64,000 nucleotides of DNA from Lachnospiraceae bacterium (lineage in GTDB: Bacteria > Bacillota > Clostridia > Lachnospirales > Lachnospiraceae). The number at the start of each line of letters is the position of its first letter. Positions within the stretch are counted from its first letter, which is position 1. The DNA lies in NCBI GenBank assembly GCA_015057425.1, contig SVEL01000013.1, positions 1 to 64,000 on the forward strand, in the 5' to 3' direction. The notes below the pieces were generated by a model. That model made no database searches, was not told where the DNA came from, and was given only the letters and a program-made list of their open reading frames with translations. Below, piece by piece: positions 1 to 6,446 of this stretch. The position numbers and the translations under genes are program-made.

Positions 1-176
1 CCGTCTTCACCATAACCATTTACATAGACCTCATTCTGGCACAGCACTATCTTTTCTTTGCTGTAGTCTTTTCCAAAGACTTCATTTACTACCGGTATTA
101 TCAGCTCCGGACAGTTGACTAACATCGTCCTGAATACGTCATCGTATGGTGTATTCAGGTTTTTATCTGTGTTCAT
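1..176 (-). CDS. Rpn-family nuclease/transposase-like protein, N-terminal part (runs off the left edge)
   Basis: Reading leftwards from an ATG at 174-176 the frame stays open to the window edge, giving about 58 residues that begin MNTDKNLNTPYDDVFR and continue with a PELIIPVVNEVFG stretch. This opening resembles the N-terminus of the PD-(D/E)XK Rpn/putative transposase proteins that are multicopy in Lachnospiraceae. A GGAGG ribosome site lies just upstream and a full promoter is at 267-295. The catalytic part lies outside the window, so neither activity nor intactness can be judged. A different Rpn-like gene is at 41590-42468. Confidence 0.6.
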   Translation of the reverse strand, partial: MNTDKNLNTPYDDVFRTMLVNCPELIIPVVNEVFGKDYSKEKIVLCQNEVYVNGYGED

Positions 177-266
177 TACGGATAACCTCCTTTTCTCTTT
201 TTTGTATTACATCTAAAGTATGTATTTTTTTCTCAAAAAAGCTAAAAAGTTTGTTATCCTACTTTT

Positions 267-295
267 ATTATAGTGATTTTTTCCTGCTTTTGCAA
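267..295 (-). promoter_or_regulatory. Sigma-A type promoter of the left-edge Rpn-like gene
   Basis: On the minus strand TTGCAA (290-295) and a perfect TATAAT (267-272) are separated by 17 nt, about 90 nt upstream of the start at 176. Confidence 0.65.
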
Positions 296-389
296 GGTGT
301 TTATTAGCCATACAGAAAGTAAAAAGGCATCCTTATGGGTATCTTTCATTTTTTATAGTTTATATTAATTCAGCTGCAAATCTGATTTT

Positions 390-887
390 TTATTTTTTGA
401 CTTTGTATAAGCAATAACTTTTTTCTAATTTTTTAAAATCACAACACGATTTGTGTAGAAAAGCATTATATTTAGTTGTTCTGTTTTCATATACTTTTCT
501 CGCTTTATTAACAATATTTTCACTATTTTTTCTTATATATCGTATTTCATTTGATTCATAGGTATTTATTTCTGCATTAATATTTAAAGGAACATACACC
601 CCTTCTTTTACAGGAAACATGTTATTATATAATATATTTGCGATTTCTGTTCCATTTGTATCTCTTATAAATGTGGTTATTATAGATGATCTTTTGTTTT
701 TTCCCTCTTTTTTTCGTTCCTGTGTAGTTTGAGAAGTAAGTGGTAATACATAGTTTATATCATTTATCATGGTTATTATACCTACAAAAGGCCTATTATT
801 ATATTTAACACTTACTCGATAGTCTATTTTATGTAAATACTTAATATAGTCTGCATCAATTTTAAATAACTGCAATTCAGTTGCCAT
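390..887 (-). CDS. Type III toxin-antitoxin system endoribonuclease toxin, ToxN/AbiQ family
   Basis: The 165-residue product matches the ToxN/AbiQ fold family in length and in its order of short motifs: DADYIKYLHKID near the N-terminus, RPFVGIITMIN at about 32-42, then YVLPLTSQ, and a late CDFKKLEKSY segment. Members are RNases that cut adenine-rich RNA and are held inactive by a repeated pseudoknot RNA encoded just upstream. That layout is present here: three 34-nt repeats (939-1033) and a hairpin terminator (908-935) precede the gene on the same strand. The start is set by AAGGAG seven bases before ATG. Type III modules commonly act in phage abortive infection or maintain mobile DNA, which fits an integrated element. 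The family call is by eye but strongly supported by the repeats. Confidence 0.85.
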   Translation of the reverse strand: MATELQLFKIDADYIKYLHKIDYRVSVKYNNRPFVGIITMINDINYVLPLTSQTTQERKKEGKNKRSSIITTFIRDTNGTEIANILYNNMFPVKEGVYVPLNINAEINTYESNEIRYIRKNSENIVNKARKVYENRTTKYNAFLHKSCCDFKKLEKSYCLYKVKK

Positions 888-907
888 TTTATCTCCTTGT
901 AATGCAA

Positions 908-935
908 AAGGCTGTTTATTATTTTAAACAGCCTT
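908..935 (-). terminator. Leaky terminator between toxin-antitoxin RNA repeats and toxN-like gene
   Basis: An 11-bp perfect stem (AAGGCTGTTTA and its complement) encloses a 6-nt loop. It is followed on the minus strand by only a short T run. In type III systems such a terminator sets the ratio of abundant antitoxin RNA to rare toxin mRNA. Confidence 0.8.
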
Positions 936-938
936 ATG

Positions 939-1033
939 TCGTCCACTAAAGCAGGACCTCTCTAATTTTGAATCGTCCACTAAAGCAGGACCTCTCTAAT
1001 TTTGAATCGTCCACTAAAGCAGGACCTCTCTAA
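939..1033 (-). ncRNA. ToxI/AntiQ-like antitoxin RNA: 2.8 tandem 34-nt repeats
   Basis: Units start at 939, 973 and 1007 with an exact 34-nt period. The first two copies are identical and the last, read on the plus strand, matches through about 27 bases before diverging. In RNA sense each unit contains GUCC and GGAC separated by UGCUUUAGU, able to form the short stem expected of a type III antitoxin pseudoknot. The array lies directly upstream of the ToxN/AbiQ-like gene with a terminator between. Repeat length and copy number are like those known for AbiQ and ToxN systems. It is not a CRISPR array because there are no spacers. Confidence 0.85.
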
Positions 1034-1289
1034 AACTTATTATTTTGAACTCATACAAAATATTATCCAAAATAAACTTCTTTATTACATAGAGGTAGCG
1101 ATTAAATTTCTTCCTCTATTTATATTATAAACAATTATTTAAAAAAATGTTACTAAAATTACAATGTTTTTTTGTGAAATATGTACAAAATAAACAACTC
1201 ATTCTATATTTTTTAACGCCTTGTTTATTTTATCAATATACTCTATATAGATAAAAAAATATTAACTAAAAAAACACCAAAAAATGTAA
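1034..1289 (-). other. Non-coding AT-rich leader upstream of the antitoxin RNA
   Basis: No gene is visible. On the minus strand a TATAAT lies at 1124-1129 without a good -35 box, and is the best candidate for the antitoxin RNA promoter. A 6-bp inverted repeat (TAGAGG/CCTCTA) lies between it and the array. Confidence 0.35.
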
Positions 1290-1327
1290 AAAAGAGGACG
1301 CTGCATCGATATGTAGCATCCTCTTTT
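1290..1327 (-). terminator. Terminator downstream of the Thr-rich lipoprotein gene
   Basis: Two stacked stems (AAAAGAGGA with TCCTCTTTT, then GCTGCA with TGTAGC) surround a small loop, with A and T runs on both sides, so it may work on both strands. It lies about 135 nt past the stop at 1463. Confidence 0.7.
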
Positions 1328-1462
1328 ATATTTTATTAATCATATTTTGCGAAAAATCCTTATCTATTGCATCAACAGTTACATTAAGTAAAAAAAATCA
1401 AGTAACAATTATGATATAAAAGTTTTATTCATTTTTCTTAAATATGTTTCTATCACCGTATT

Positions 1463-2776
1463 TTAATAGTGGTCATTAAAAGCAGGCATTGAATCCTTAA
1501 AATAGTATAATGACCAATGTTCCATAATTTGTTGCCAATCACAAAAAACAGCTAACGGATCTTGTTCATAGGATAATTTAACCTTTAATTTATAGTAATC
1601 AGGATAATAAAAATGTCTGAAATAAAATTCATCACTGATTAATCGTGGTTTTCCATTGGCTTCAAAGATAAAATCACTACCCATATATTTATATGGATAT
1701 ACACCATACATAACTCCTTTAGGGTTATCAAGAACTACCCATTCCCATACATAATCAAAAACAATATTTTCTCCATTGTTAATTCGATCAAGTAGTTCCG
1801 TTCCGTTAATAACTTCTCCTGTAAACATAGATAATAGTATTAATTCTTCAAAGGCATCATCAAAATTATCTACATCAGCTCTGTTATATTTTAAATTTTC
1901 AAGTTCGGAATTTATTCTTCCAAAGTCTATAGTTACCCATTCACCGTCATTGTTTACAACTGTAAACTTATCCGGCGAAATATATTCGTATTTTTCATTT
2001 AACATATCCCCAACGGAAACCTTTAATCCTTTATCGGTAAGATCACTGCTTGGATAATCTCTTTCTCTTTTTATAGGATTAGCAGCTTCCCATTCTGAAA
2101 TAACTTCTTCTATAGGTTTTCTTTTTGAATACTTCACTGTTTGATATGTGTAAACAGATGTATCGATGCTATCGAATTTTTCTTCTCTATAAAGATACTC
2201 ATTTCCCATAGGAGAAATATAATAATATCCGAATCCGCCTTGGTCATAGTTATACTTATATACCTCAAATCCCCACTTTGTCATATATCTGTCAGGTGTG
2301 GATGTAGTTGTCTCTTCCTTTTTCGCAGTTGTTTGCTTCTCAGTTGTTGTATTATTCTTTTTCGTAGTTGTTTGCTTCTCGGTTGTTGTAGTATTGTTCT
2401 TTTTCGTAGTTGTTTGTTTCTCAGTTGTCGTATCGTTTTTTCCTGTAGTTACTGATTCAGTAGTGTTTCCCGATGTAATGTTATCACCTGAAACTTCACT
2501 GTCCGATTCTGATGTAGTAGTTTCAATCGGAATCCCTATACTAATGTTTGTTTCTGATGATGTTTCATTATCATCCTTTTCACTGCTTGTTTCTTCACCA
2601 TTATTTGTTTCTGCTCCGTCTGTTGTAATATCTATATAATCAGATGCACTGTTTTCCGTGGTCGTTCTGTTAGTTTCCTTAGAAGAATGTTTTCCGCATG
2701 AAACTAAAGCTCCAGTTATAACTGCTGCTGATAAAAGAAGTGCAACAATCCCGGATATGATATAAATTTTCTTCAT
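1463..2776 (-). CDS. Thr/Lys-repeat lipoprotein of unknown function
   Basis: The 437-residue product starts with a lipoprotein signal: MKKIYI, a hydrophobic core, and a lipobox ending VSCGK, so Cys27 is the probable lipidated residue. Residues about 28-160 are low complexity, rich in Thr, Ser and Glu, and contain near-perfect repeats of TTTEKQTTTKKNN that also show as DNA repeats near 2316-2440. Such segments usually serve as wall-spanning stalks. The C-terminal 270 residues form a globular, aromatic-rich region (YKYNYDQGGFGYYY and similar) that I do not recognise. The same architecture of signal, Thr/Glu stalk and distal domain recurs in the genes at 6447 and 7978, suggesting a coordinated surface set. 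Confidence 0.75.
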   Translation of the reverse strand: MKKIYIISGIVALLLSAAVITGALVSCGKHSSKETNRTTTENSASDYIDITTDGAETNNGEETSSEKDDNETSSETNISIGIPIETTTSESDSEVSGDNITSGNTTESVTTGKNDTTTEKQTTTKKNNTTTTEKQTTTKKNNTTTEKQTTAKKEETTTSTPDRYMTKWGFEVYKYNYDQGGFGYYYISPMGNEYLYREEKFDSIDTSVYTYQTVKYSKRKPIEEVISEWEAANPIKRERDYPSSDLTDKGLKVSVGDMLNEKYEYISPDKFTVVNNDGEWVTIDFGRINSELENLKYNRADVDNFDDAFEELILLSMFTGEVINGTELLDRINNGENIVFDYVWEWVVLDNPKGVMYGVYPYKYMGSDFIFEANGKPRLISDEFYFRHFYYPDYYKLKVKLSYEQDPLAVFCDWQQIMEHWSLYYFKDSMPAFNDHY

Positions 2777-2858
2777 ATTAATCTCTCCTTTTCTTTTTTT
2801 CTTGTATAGAAAAAATGAAAACAGAAGAACCTGCTCCTATCTTCATTTCCATTCCATA

Positions 2859-2868
2859 TATAGTATGA
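2859..2868 (-). promoter_or_regulatory. Shared TCATACTATA motif upstream of the lipoprotein gene
   Basis: Minus-strand TCATACTATA lies 83 nt before the start at 2776. The same 10-mer or a one-base variant occurs upstream of several other transcription units between 2.8 and 11 kb. Confidence 0.45.
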
Positions 2869-2916
2869 TTTTTACATATAAAAAAATAAATCAATTTCTT
2901 TATTTTATTTAATTTG

Positions 2917-2945
2917 AGTATAATATATAGTTTTTGAATTGTCAA
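2917..2945 (-). promoter_or_regulatory. Consensus promoter TTGACA-17-TATACT
   Basis: Minus-strand TTGACA (2940-2945) and TATACT (2917-2922) are spaced by 17 nt. This is a strong vegetative promoter about 140 nt upstream of the lipoprotein gene. The rest of 2777-3101 holds no gene that I can support. Confidence 0.6.
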
Positions 2946-3014
2946 ACAAAACCACCTTCTATAAGGCAATAAATACATATATTATAGAGTCATAAGTAGA
3001 AATTTATCTTATGA

Positions 3015-3021
3015 TGTCGAA
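3015..3021 (+). promoter_or_regulatory. 0A-box-like site (TGTCGAA)
   Basis: TGTCGAA is the core of the Spo0A binding site and lies about 80 nt upstream of the gene at 3102, which encodes a Spo0A-type DNA-binding domain. A GTGACA to TATATA pair with 18-nt spacing lies between site and gene. Confidence 0.4.
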
Positions 3022-3101
3022 AAATGTTAACGAAAATACATTGTAATCGTGACAAATATACATTAATGTTATTATATAAAGATTATTTATGAGGTGAGCA
3101 A

Positions 3102-3458
3102 ATGATAAATTTTGATTATGAAAAAGAAACAGAAAGAATATTGCGTCAATTAGGTGTAAATGGTTCTTATATAGGCTATTGGCACACATTGTATGGAGTT
3201 ACTAAAACTATCGAAAATCCAAAGCTAACCATTAATGTTTGCAAGGGATTATATTTAGAAGTTGCAACCAAGTATGGTACATCAATTAATAGTGTTGAGC
3301 GAAATATTAGAACAGTTCTTGATGTTATCTGGAATAACGGAGACAGAGCATTGTTAAGTACAATAGTAGGCTATGCACTACTTAGTAAACCTAACAACAC
3401 TTCATTTATTGATGGATTGGCATTTTATGTTTCAAATTTATCTGCTGAGAACAAATAA
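3102..3458 (+). CDS. Stand-alone Spo0A C-terminal DNA-binding domain protein
   Basis: The 118-residue product aligns by eye over its whole length with the effector domain of the sporulation regulator Spo0A. It has an early ILRQLGVNGSYIGYWH segment, a central EVATKYGTSINSVERNIR that corresponds to the recognition-helix region, DVIWNNGD, and the usual NTSFIDGLAFYVSN tail. No receiver domain precedes it, so it cannot be phosphorylated in the usual way. It is one of the few plus-strand genes here. GAGGTG six bases before ATG fixes the start, and a strong terminator follows at 3477. It may bind 0A boxes constitutively as a mimic or competitor of host Spo0A. Confidence 0.8.
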   Translation: MINFDYEKETERILRQLGVNGSYIGYWHTLYGVTKTIENPKLTINVCKGLYLEVATKYGTSINSVERNIRTVLDVIWNNGDRALLSTIVGYALLSKPNNTSFIDGLAFYVSNLSAENK

Positions 3459-3476
3459 CATTGCCAAATAAGAAGC

Positions 3477-3504
3477 GAAACCTCGCAAATTGCGAGGTTT
3501 CTTT
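3477..3504 (+). terminator. Terminator of the Spo0A-like gene
   Basis: Perfect stem GAAACCTCGCAA / TTGCGAGGTTTC followed by T residues, 18 nt past the stop. Confidence 0.8.
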
Positions 3505-3546
3505 AAATTAATGTATTTTTCTTAATCATAAAATCAAATATTAATA

Positions 3547-3831
3547 TCAACAATAATACTCACATTCACCATAAAATGAATGCCACTTATTTATAACTTC
3601 TGTACTACGAGCTTCTATAATACGCATAATATTTCTAAGAGCTACTTTTGGAATATCAGAGTTATTATTTGCCAACAGACATTTGCCTGCTCTTGTTATC
3701 CATACTTTAGTCGCATTTTTCTGAGGTTTTCCTTGAGATATATGAACATGTATTGGCTCTCTTGGCTCATTTTCATTTGACCAAAAATAAATCCAATATG
3801 AACCAATTTTAAAAACCTGAGGCATTTTCAA
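3547..3831 (-). CDS. DUF4160 domain protein
   Basis: The 94-residue product has the DUF4160 signature: MPQVFKIGSYWIYFWSNE, then EPIHVHISQGK, then a WITRAG strand and a C-terminal helix ending KWHSFYGE. DUF4160 proteins are small, function unknown, and are usually encoded next to a second small gene in an arrangement reminiscent of toxin-antitoxin pairs. Here the partner gene upstream overlaps it by 23 bp, so the two are surely co-translated. The terminal ECEYYC is a Cys/Tyr-rich tail. Confidence 0.75.
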   Translation of the reverse strand: MKMPQVFKIGSYWIYFWSNENEPREPIHVHISQGKPQKNATKVWITRAGKCLLANNNSDIPKVALRNIMRIIEARSTEVINKWHSFYGECEYYC

Positions 3832-4081
3832 AACCCCTTTCCTTAGAAAATTCTATTATAAGATGTGCCGTAGAATGAATTATATCAAGATAATATTCAA
3901 TTTCTTCCTTTGAAAATCCATAAATATTTTCGAGTTCGTACTTAGGAAGATAGCACGTCATATGGTGAAAACAATCTTTTTCATCCGGCTTTTCTATATA
4001 TACTTTTACTCTTCCATCATCCATATATTCTGAATGAACAATCTCCGTATTATCTTCAAGTGTCATAAAAGGATACATCAT
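3809..4081 (-). CDS. Small partner protein of the DUF4160 gene, unknown function
   Basis: This 90-residue acidic protein begins MMYPFMTLEDNTEIVHSE and has a DGRVKVYIEKP strand pair and a C-terminal helix (HSTAHLIIEFSKERGF). I do not recognise a named family with certainty. In other genomes DUF4160 is commonly paired with DUF2442, and this protein occupies that position without obviously matching it. A purine-rich AGGTGAT sequence precedes the start. The 23-bp overlap with the next gene points to a two-gene unit. Confidence 0.6.
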   Translation of the reverse strand: MMYPFMTLEDNTEIVHSEYMDDGRVKVYIEKPDEKDCFHHMTCYLPKYELENIYGFSKEEIEYYLDIIHSTAHLIIEFSKERGFENASGF

Positions 4082-4177
4082 AATATCACCTCCAAAAAGC
4101 TCCCTTACTGATGTTAAAAATTATAATTTATCCTATTCCTATTGTCAAGAATTAACTAATATTCTGTACAGCTAATC

Positions 4178-4287
4178 CTAATCTGCATCATTGTAATTCC
4201 ATAATTCCATATTTTCATATACCCAACTATCAGAGTTATATTCATTAGCAAGCTTTTCTCCAATATTTCTTAATTGCTTTCTCCTTA
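4178..4287 (-). other. Possible small ORF or gene remnant, no clear start
   Basis: Just after the gene ending at 4285, an open frame reads KQLRNIGEKLANEY and ends WNYNDAD before a TAG at 4178-4180. AAGGAG precedes it but no ATG, GTG or TTG lies at a sensible distance. The composition looks protein-like, so it may be the end of a decayed gene. Confidence 0.3.
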
Positions 4288-4617
4288 ATATTCCGTACAA
4301 ATAAATACAATTTCCATATTAAGATAGTCTTCGACTGTACTATATGCTGCATCTCTCATTGTACTAATCACATCCAGATCATCTTCTGTAAAATCGAAAT
4401 GTTCTTCCCCTTTTTTATGCATCATATCGGTCCAAGCTTTTATTAATACGTACCCGGATTCTTCTAATGTTGGCTCAATTGCAAGTGGTGTACCACAAAC
4501 ACAAATATTTTTCTTGATTGATTCTATATGGATCATCCTAATATCTTCTTTATCAAGTTTACTACCTTCTTTACATAACCATTCTGTGTACTCTGTCATA
4601 TTTTTTAAATTAATCAT
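4285..4617 (-). CDS. Small hypothetical protein
   Basis: I do not recognise a family. The product of about 110 residues begins MINLKNMTEYTEWLCKEG and contains a CVCGTPLAIEP segment in the middle and acidic helices towards the end. An in-frame ATG exists 15 bases earlier, but GGAGG lies inside those extra codons at proper distance from the ATG at 4617, so the shorter form is chosen. It follows the remnant tail at 4638-4786 by only 20 nt and may be expressed from the adhesin promoter. Confidence 0.55.
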   Translation of the reverse strand: MINLKNMTEYTEWLCKEGSKLDKEDIRMIHIESIKKNICVCGTPLAIEPTLEESGYVLIKAWTDMMHKKGEEHFDFTEDDLDVISTMRDAAYSTVEDYLNMEIVFICTEY

Positions 4618-4637
4618 ATCATCATCCTCCATTTTCT

Positions 4638-4786
4638 TTAATTACAATTTTCTATAATATTTTTTATGGAATCCGAAATTTTTCTGATGTAAGAAATATC
4701 TACATCAATTAACTTTTTCTTTAATCTTTTCTGCACCTCACACAAATCTTTTTGACTTTCAGATAATGTTTTACAATCTTTATAAA
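4638..4786 (-). pseudogene. Out-of-frame gene tail downstream of the truncated adhesin
   Basis: Immediately after residue Asp of ASDKD in the adhesin, the reading frame shifted by two bases stays open for about 48 codons. It encodes a helical, Lys-rich segment (SESQKDLCEVQKRLKK, then IDVDISYIRKISDS) ending at TAA 4638-4640. It looks like the C-terminus of an unrelated gene joined by deletion. Confidence 0.45.
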
Positions 4787-6340
4787 GTCTTTATCACTTG
4801 CATATGCTACCTTTTTTACTTCTTGCCCTTTTTCATATATCTTTGTATCTCCGCTTGAATATATGTCTTCTTTTGCATATATTGTGAACTCTGCCCCACT
4901 TAATAAATTTTCATTCTCATCTGTTTTTGTTACAGAAATTGTTCCAGTTACTCTATTATTATATACCGTTAGTTCTGTAATTTCATTACTTGATACAGTA
5001 ATTGCATGAACTGTATTGTTTTCTACATAATTAATCGGAGCCGTCTTTTCTTTAATATAATACGTTCCGGCCACTAATGGTCCTATATCTGCTCTTCCAT
5101 TAGTATCTGTTGTTAATGTTCCTATAAGTTCCTTTAATTCACTATCTTTATAGATTTCAAAAACTGCACCACTAAGAGTTTGTCCTGTTTCTTCGTCTTT
5201 TTTAATAATAGTAATCGAACCGCCTGCAGGTATTGACATATTCACCTTTGAATAAATTTCATTATACTGAACATATTTATAATAAACAATATCCTGCTTG
5301 TCGGATTCATTTATTGCATAGAGTATATTGTCAAAATCTTCTACAGCTTCTATTTCGCTTCTGATTATTAATGTTATATCCGTTTCAAGATTACTTGCTT
5401 TTGCAGGAATAGATACGGTAATTATATCATTATCTTTTAAAATTGAATTTTTTGTTAATATTGCGCCAGAGCTATCGCATATTACGCCTTTTAATCCAGA
5501 TATTTTATTTATTGTTTCCTCAGATAAATAAACATTCTCTATATTTTCTACATTAATTATATAAGATGACTCATATTTCTTACCGTCTTTAGTGAGAGTT
5601 TGTACACTATATGGCTCTATATCTATTGTATAAACTTTATCTTTCGCATTATATGCAGCTTTTAATAATTCCATACAATAATCAAATGCGTAAACACATT
5701 CGGTCCAATTCTTATAAGGGCCAAAATATCCTGTCGTGTTATTTTTTATATATTCATCTATTTTTTTAAAATCAAAATTTGTTATCCATTTTTCATATTT
5801 AGGAGATAATGTATCATATCCATTCTTTGCAAGCCATATATGAATAGCTATACTCGTGGAATAATACATTATACCCTGATCTAAATCATATTTTCCATCG
5901 GATGATTTTTTTACTGTAACATTAGGATATCCCTTTTTAAGAATTTCTCTTAACCCATTTTTTGTAGCATCGTCCATACTCACTGTGCTTATTTCATCAA
6001 GGCTTTCAAGAGAAAATATGTCCTCTTTAGTTGGGGACTTAAGTGATGCTTCTACACAATAACCATATGTTGTTGTTATCTTGTTTGTAATTGTATCAAC
6101 ATAGGTTGCCTCCTTAACTCCAGTTACCCAATTGTTTCCTTTTATATCAGAAAAAACAACCCATGTTCCTGCGTTTTTATCAATTATATAACTGGTAGTT
6201 GCGCCTGACAACTCTCTTACCGTAACCGGAGTATATGCTGCTTTCGCTACTTTATCACTATGTAACTTAATACCGGCAAAAACCGTTGTAATAATAATGA
6301 CAATAGACATTATAAAACATATTATTTTTTTCTTACTCAT
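4721..6340 (-). CDS. Secreted CnaB/SpaA-type adhesin with N-terminal thioester-like domain, C-terminally truncated
   Basis: The 539-residue product has a signal peptide (KIICFIMSIVIIITTVFAG), then a domain with GYCVEASLKSP and YYSTSIAIHIWLA that resembles the thioester adhesion domains of Gram-positive pilus tips, although the usual Gln before AIW is not apparent. Residues about 375-460 form a complete CnaB domain (GGSITIIKKDEETGQ to KEKTAPINYVE). A second begins GTISVTKTDENEN but stops after ASDKD, where the frame runs into unrelated residues (KVKKICVRCRKD). There is no LPXTG or other sorting signal, so the protein should be released or non-functional, although a sortase lies 3.7 kb upstream. 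The TCATACTATA motif precedes it. Confidence 0.75.
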   Translation of the reverse strand: MSKKKIICFIMSIVIIITTVFAGIKLHSDKVAKAAYTPVTVRELSGATTSYIIDKNAGTWVVFSDIKGNNWVTGVKEATYVDTITNKITTTYGYCVEASLKSPTKEDIFSLESLDEISTVSMDDATKNGLREILKKGYPNVTVKKSSDGKYDLDQGIMYYSTSIAIHIWLAKNGYDTLSPKYEKWITNFDFKKIDEYIKNNTTGYFGPYKNWTECVYAFDYCMELLKAAYNAKDKVYTIDIEPYSVQTLTKDGKKYESSYIINVENIENVYLSEETINKISGLKGVICDSSGAILTKNSILKDNDIITVSIPAKASNLETDITLIIRSEIEAVEDFDNILYAINESDKQDIVYYKYVQYNEIYSKVNMSIPAGGSITIIKKDEETGQTLSGAVFEIYKDSELKELIGTLTTDTNGRADIGPLVAGTYYIKEKTAPINYVENNTVHAITVSSNEITELTVYNNRVTGTISVTKTDENENLLSGAEFTIYAKEDIYSSGDTKIYEKGQEVKKVAYASDKDFIKIVKHYLKVKKICVRCRKD

Positions 6341-6392
6341 AATTTATTATTCCTTTCTAAAAAATATTTATAATAAAAAATTATTCTTCTTA

Positions 6393-6402
6393 TATAGTAT
6401 GA
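6393..6402 (-). promoter_or_regulatory. Shared TCATACTATA motif upstream of the adhesin gene
   Basis: Exact minus-strand copy, 53 nt before the adhesin start and just after the preceding gene's terminator, so it must serve the adhesin itself. Confidence 0.5.
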
Positions 6403-6415
6403 CTTATTTATTAAA

Positions 6416-6444
6416 AAAAGAGAGAAGATTTCTTCTCTCTTTTT
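6416..6444 (-). terminator. Terminator of the CAP-like lipoprotein gene
   Basis: Stem AAAGAGAGAAGA / TCTTCTCTCTTT with a tiny loop and T run, directly after the stop at 6447. Confidence 0.8.
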
Positions 6445-6446
6445 AG

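Noticed and set aside
310-350. Terminator after the ToxN-like gene
   Set aside because: AAAGATACCC and GGATGCCTTT look complementary at first sight but pair with several mismatches, so no call is made.
939-1033. Tandem repeats taken as a short CRISPR array
   Set aside because: The units abut with no spacers and no cas genes are near; position before a ToxN-like gene explains them.
2298-2639. Val/Phe/Ser-rich plus-strand frame
   Set aside because: It is the antisense of the Thr-rich lipoprotein stalk; the hydrophobic composition comes from complementing Thr/Lys codons.
2778-3189. Two short minus-strand frames with hydrophobic products
   Set aside because: They run through the promoter region and over the Spo0A-like gene, lack ribosome sites and consist of A/T-rich codons.
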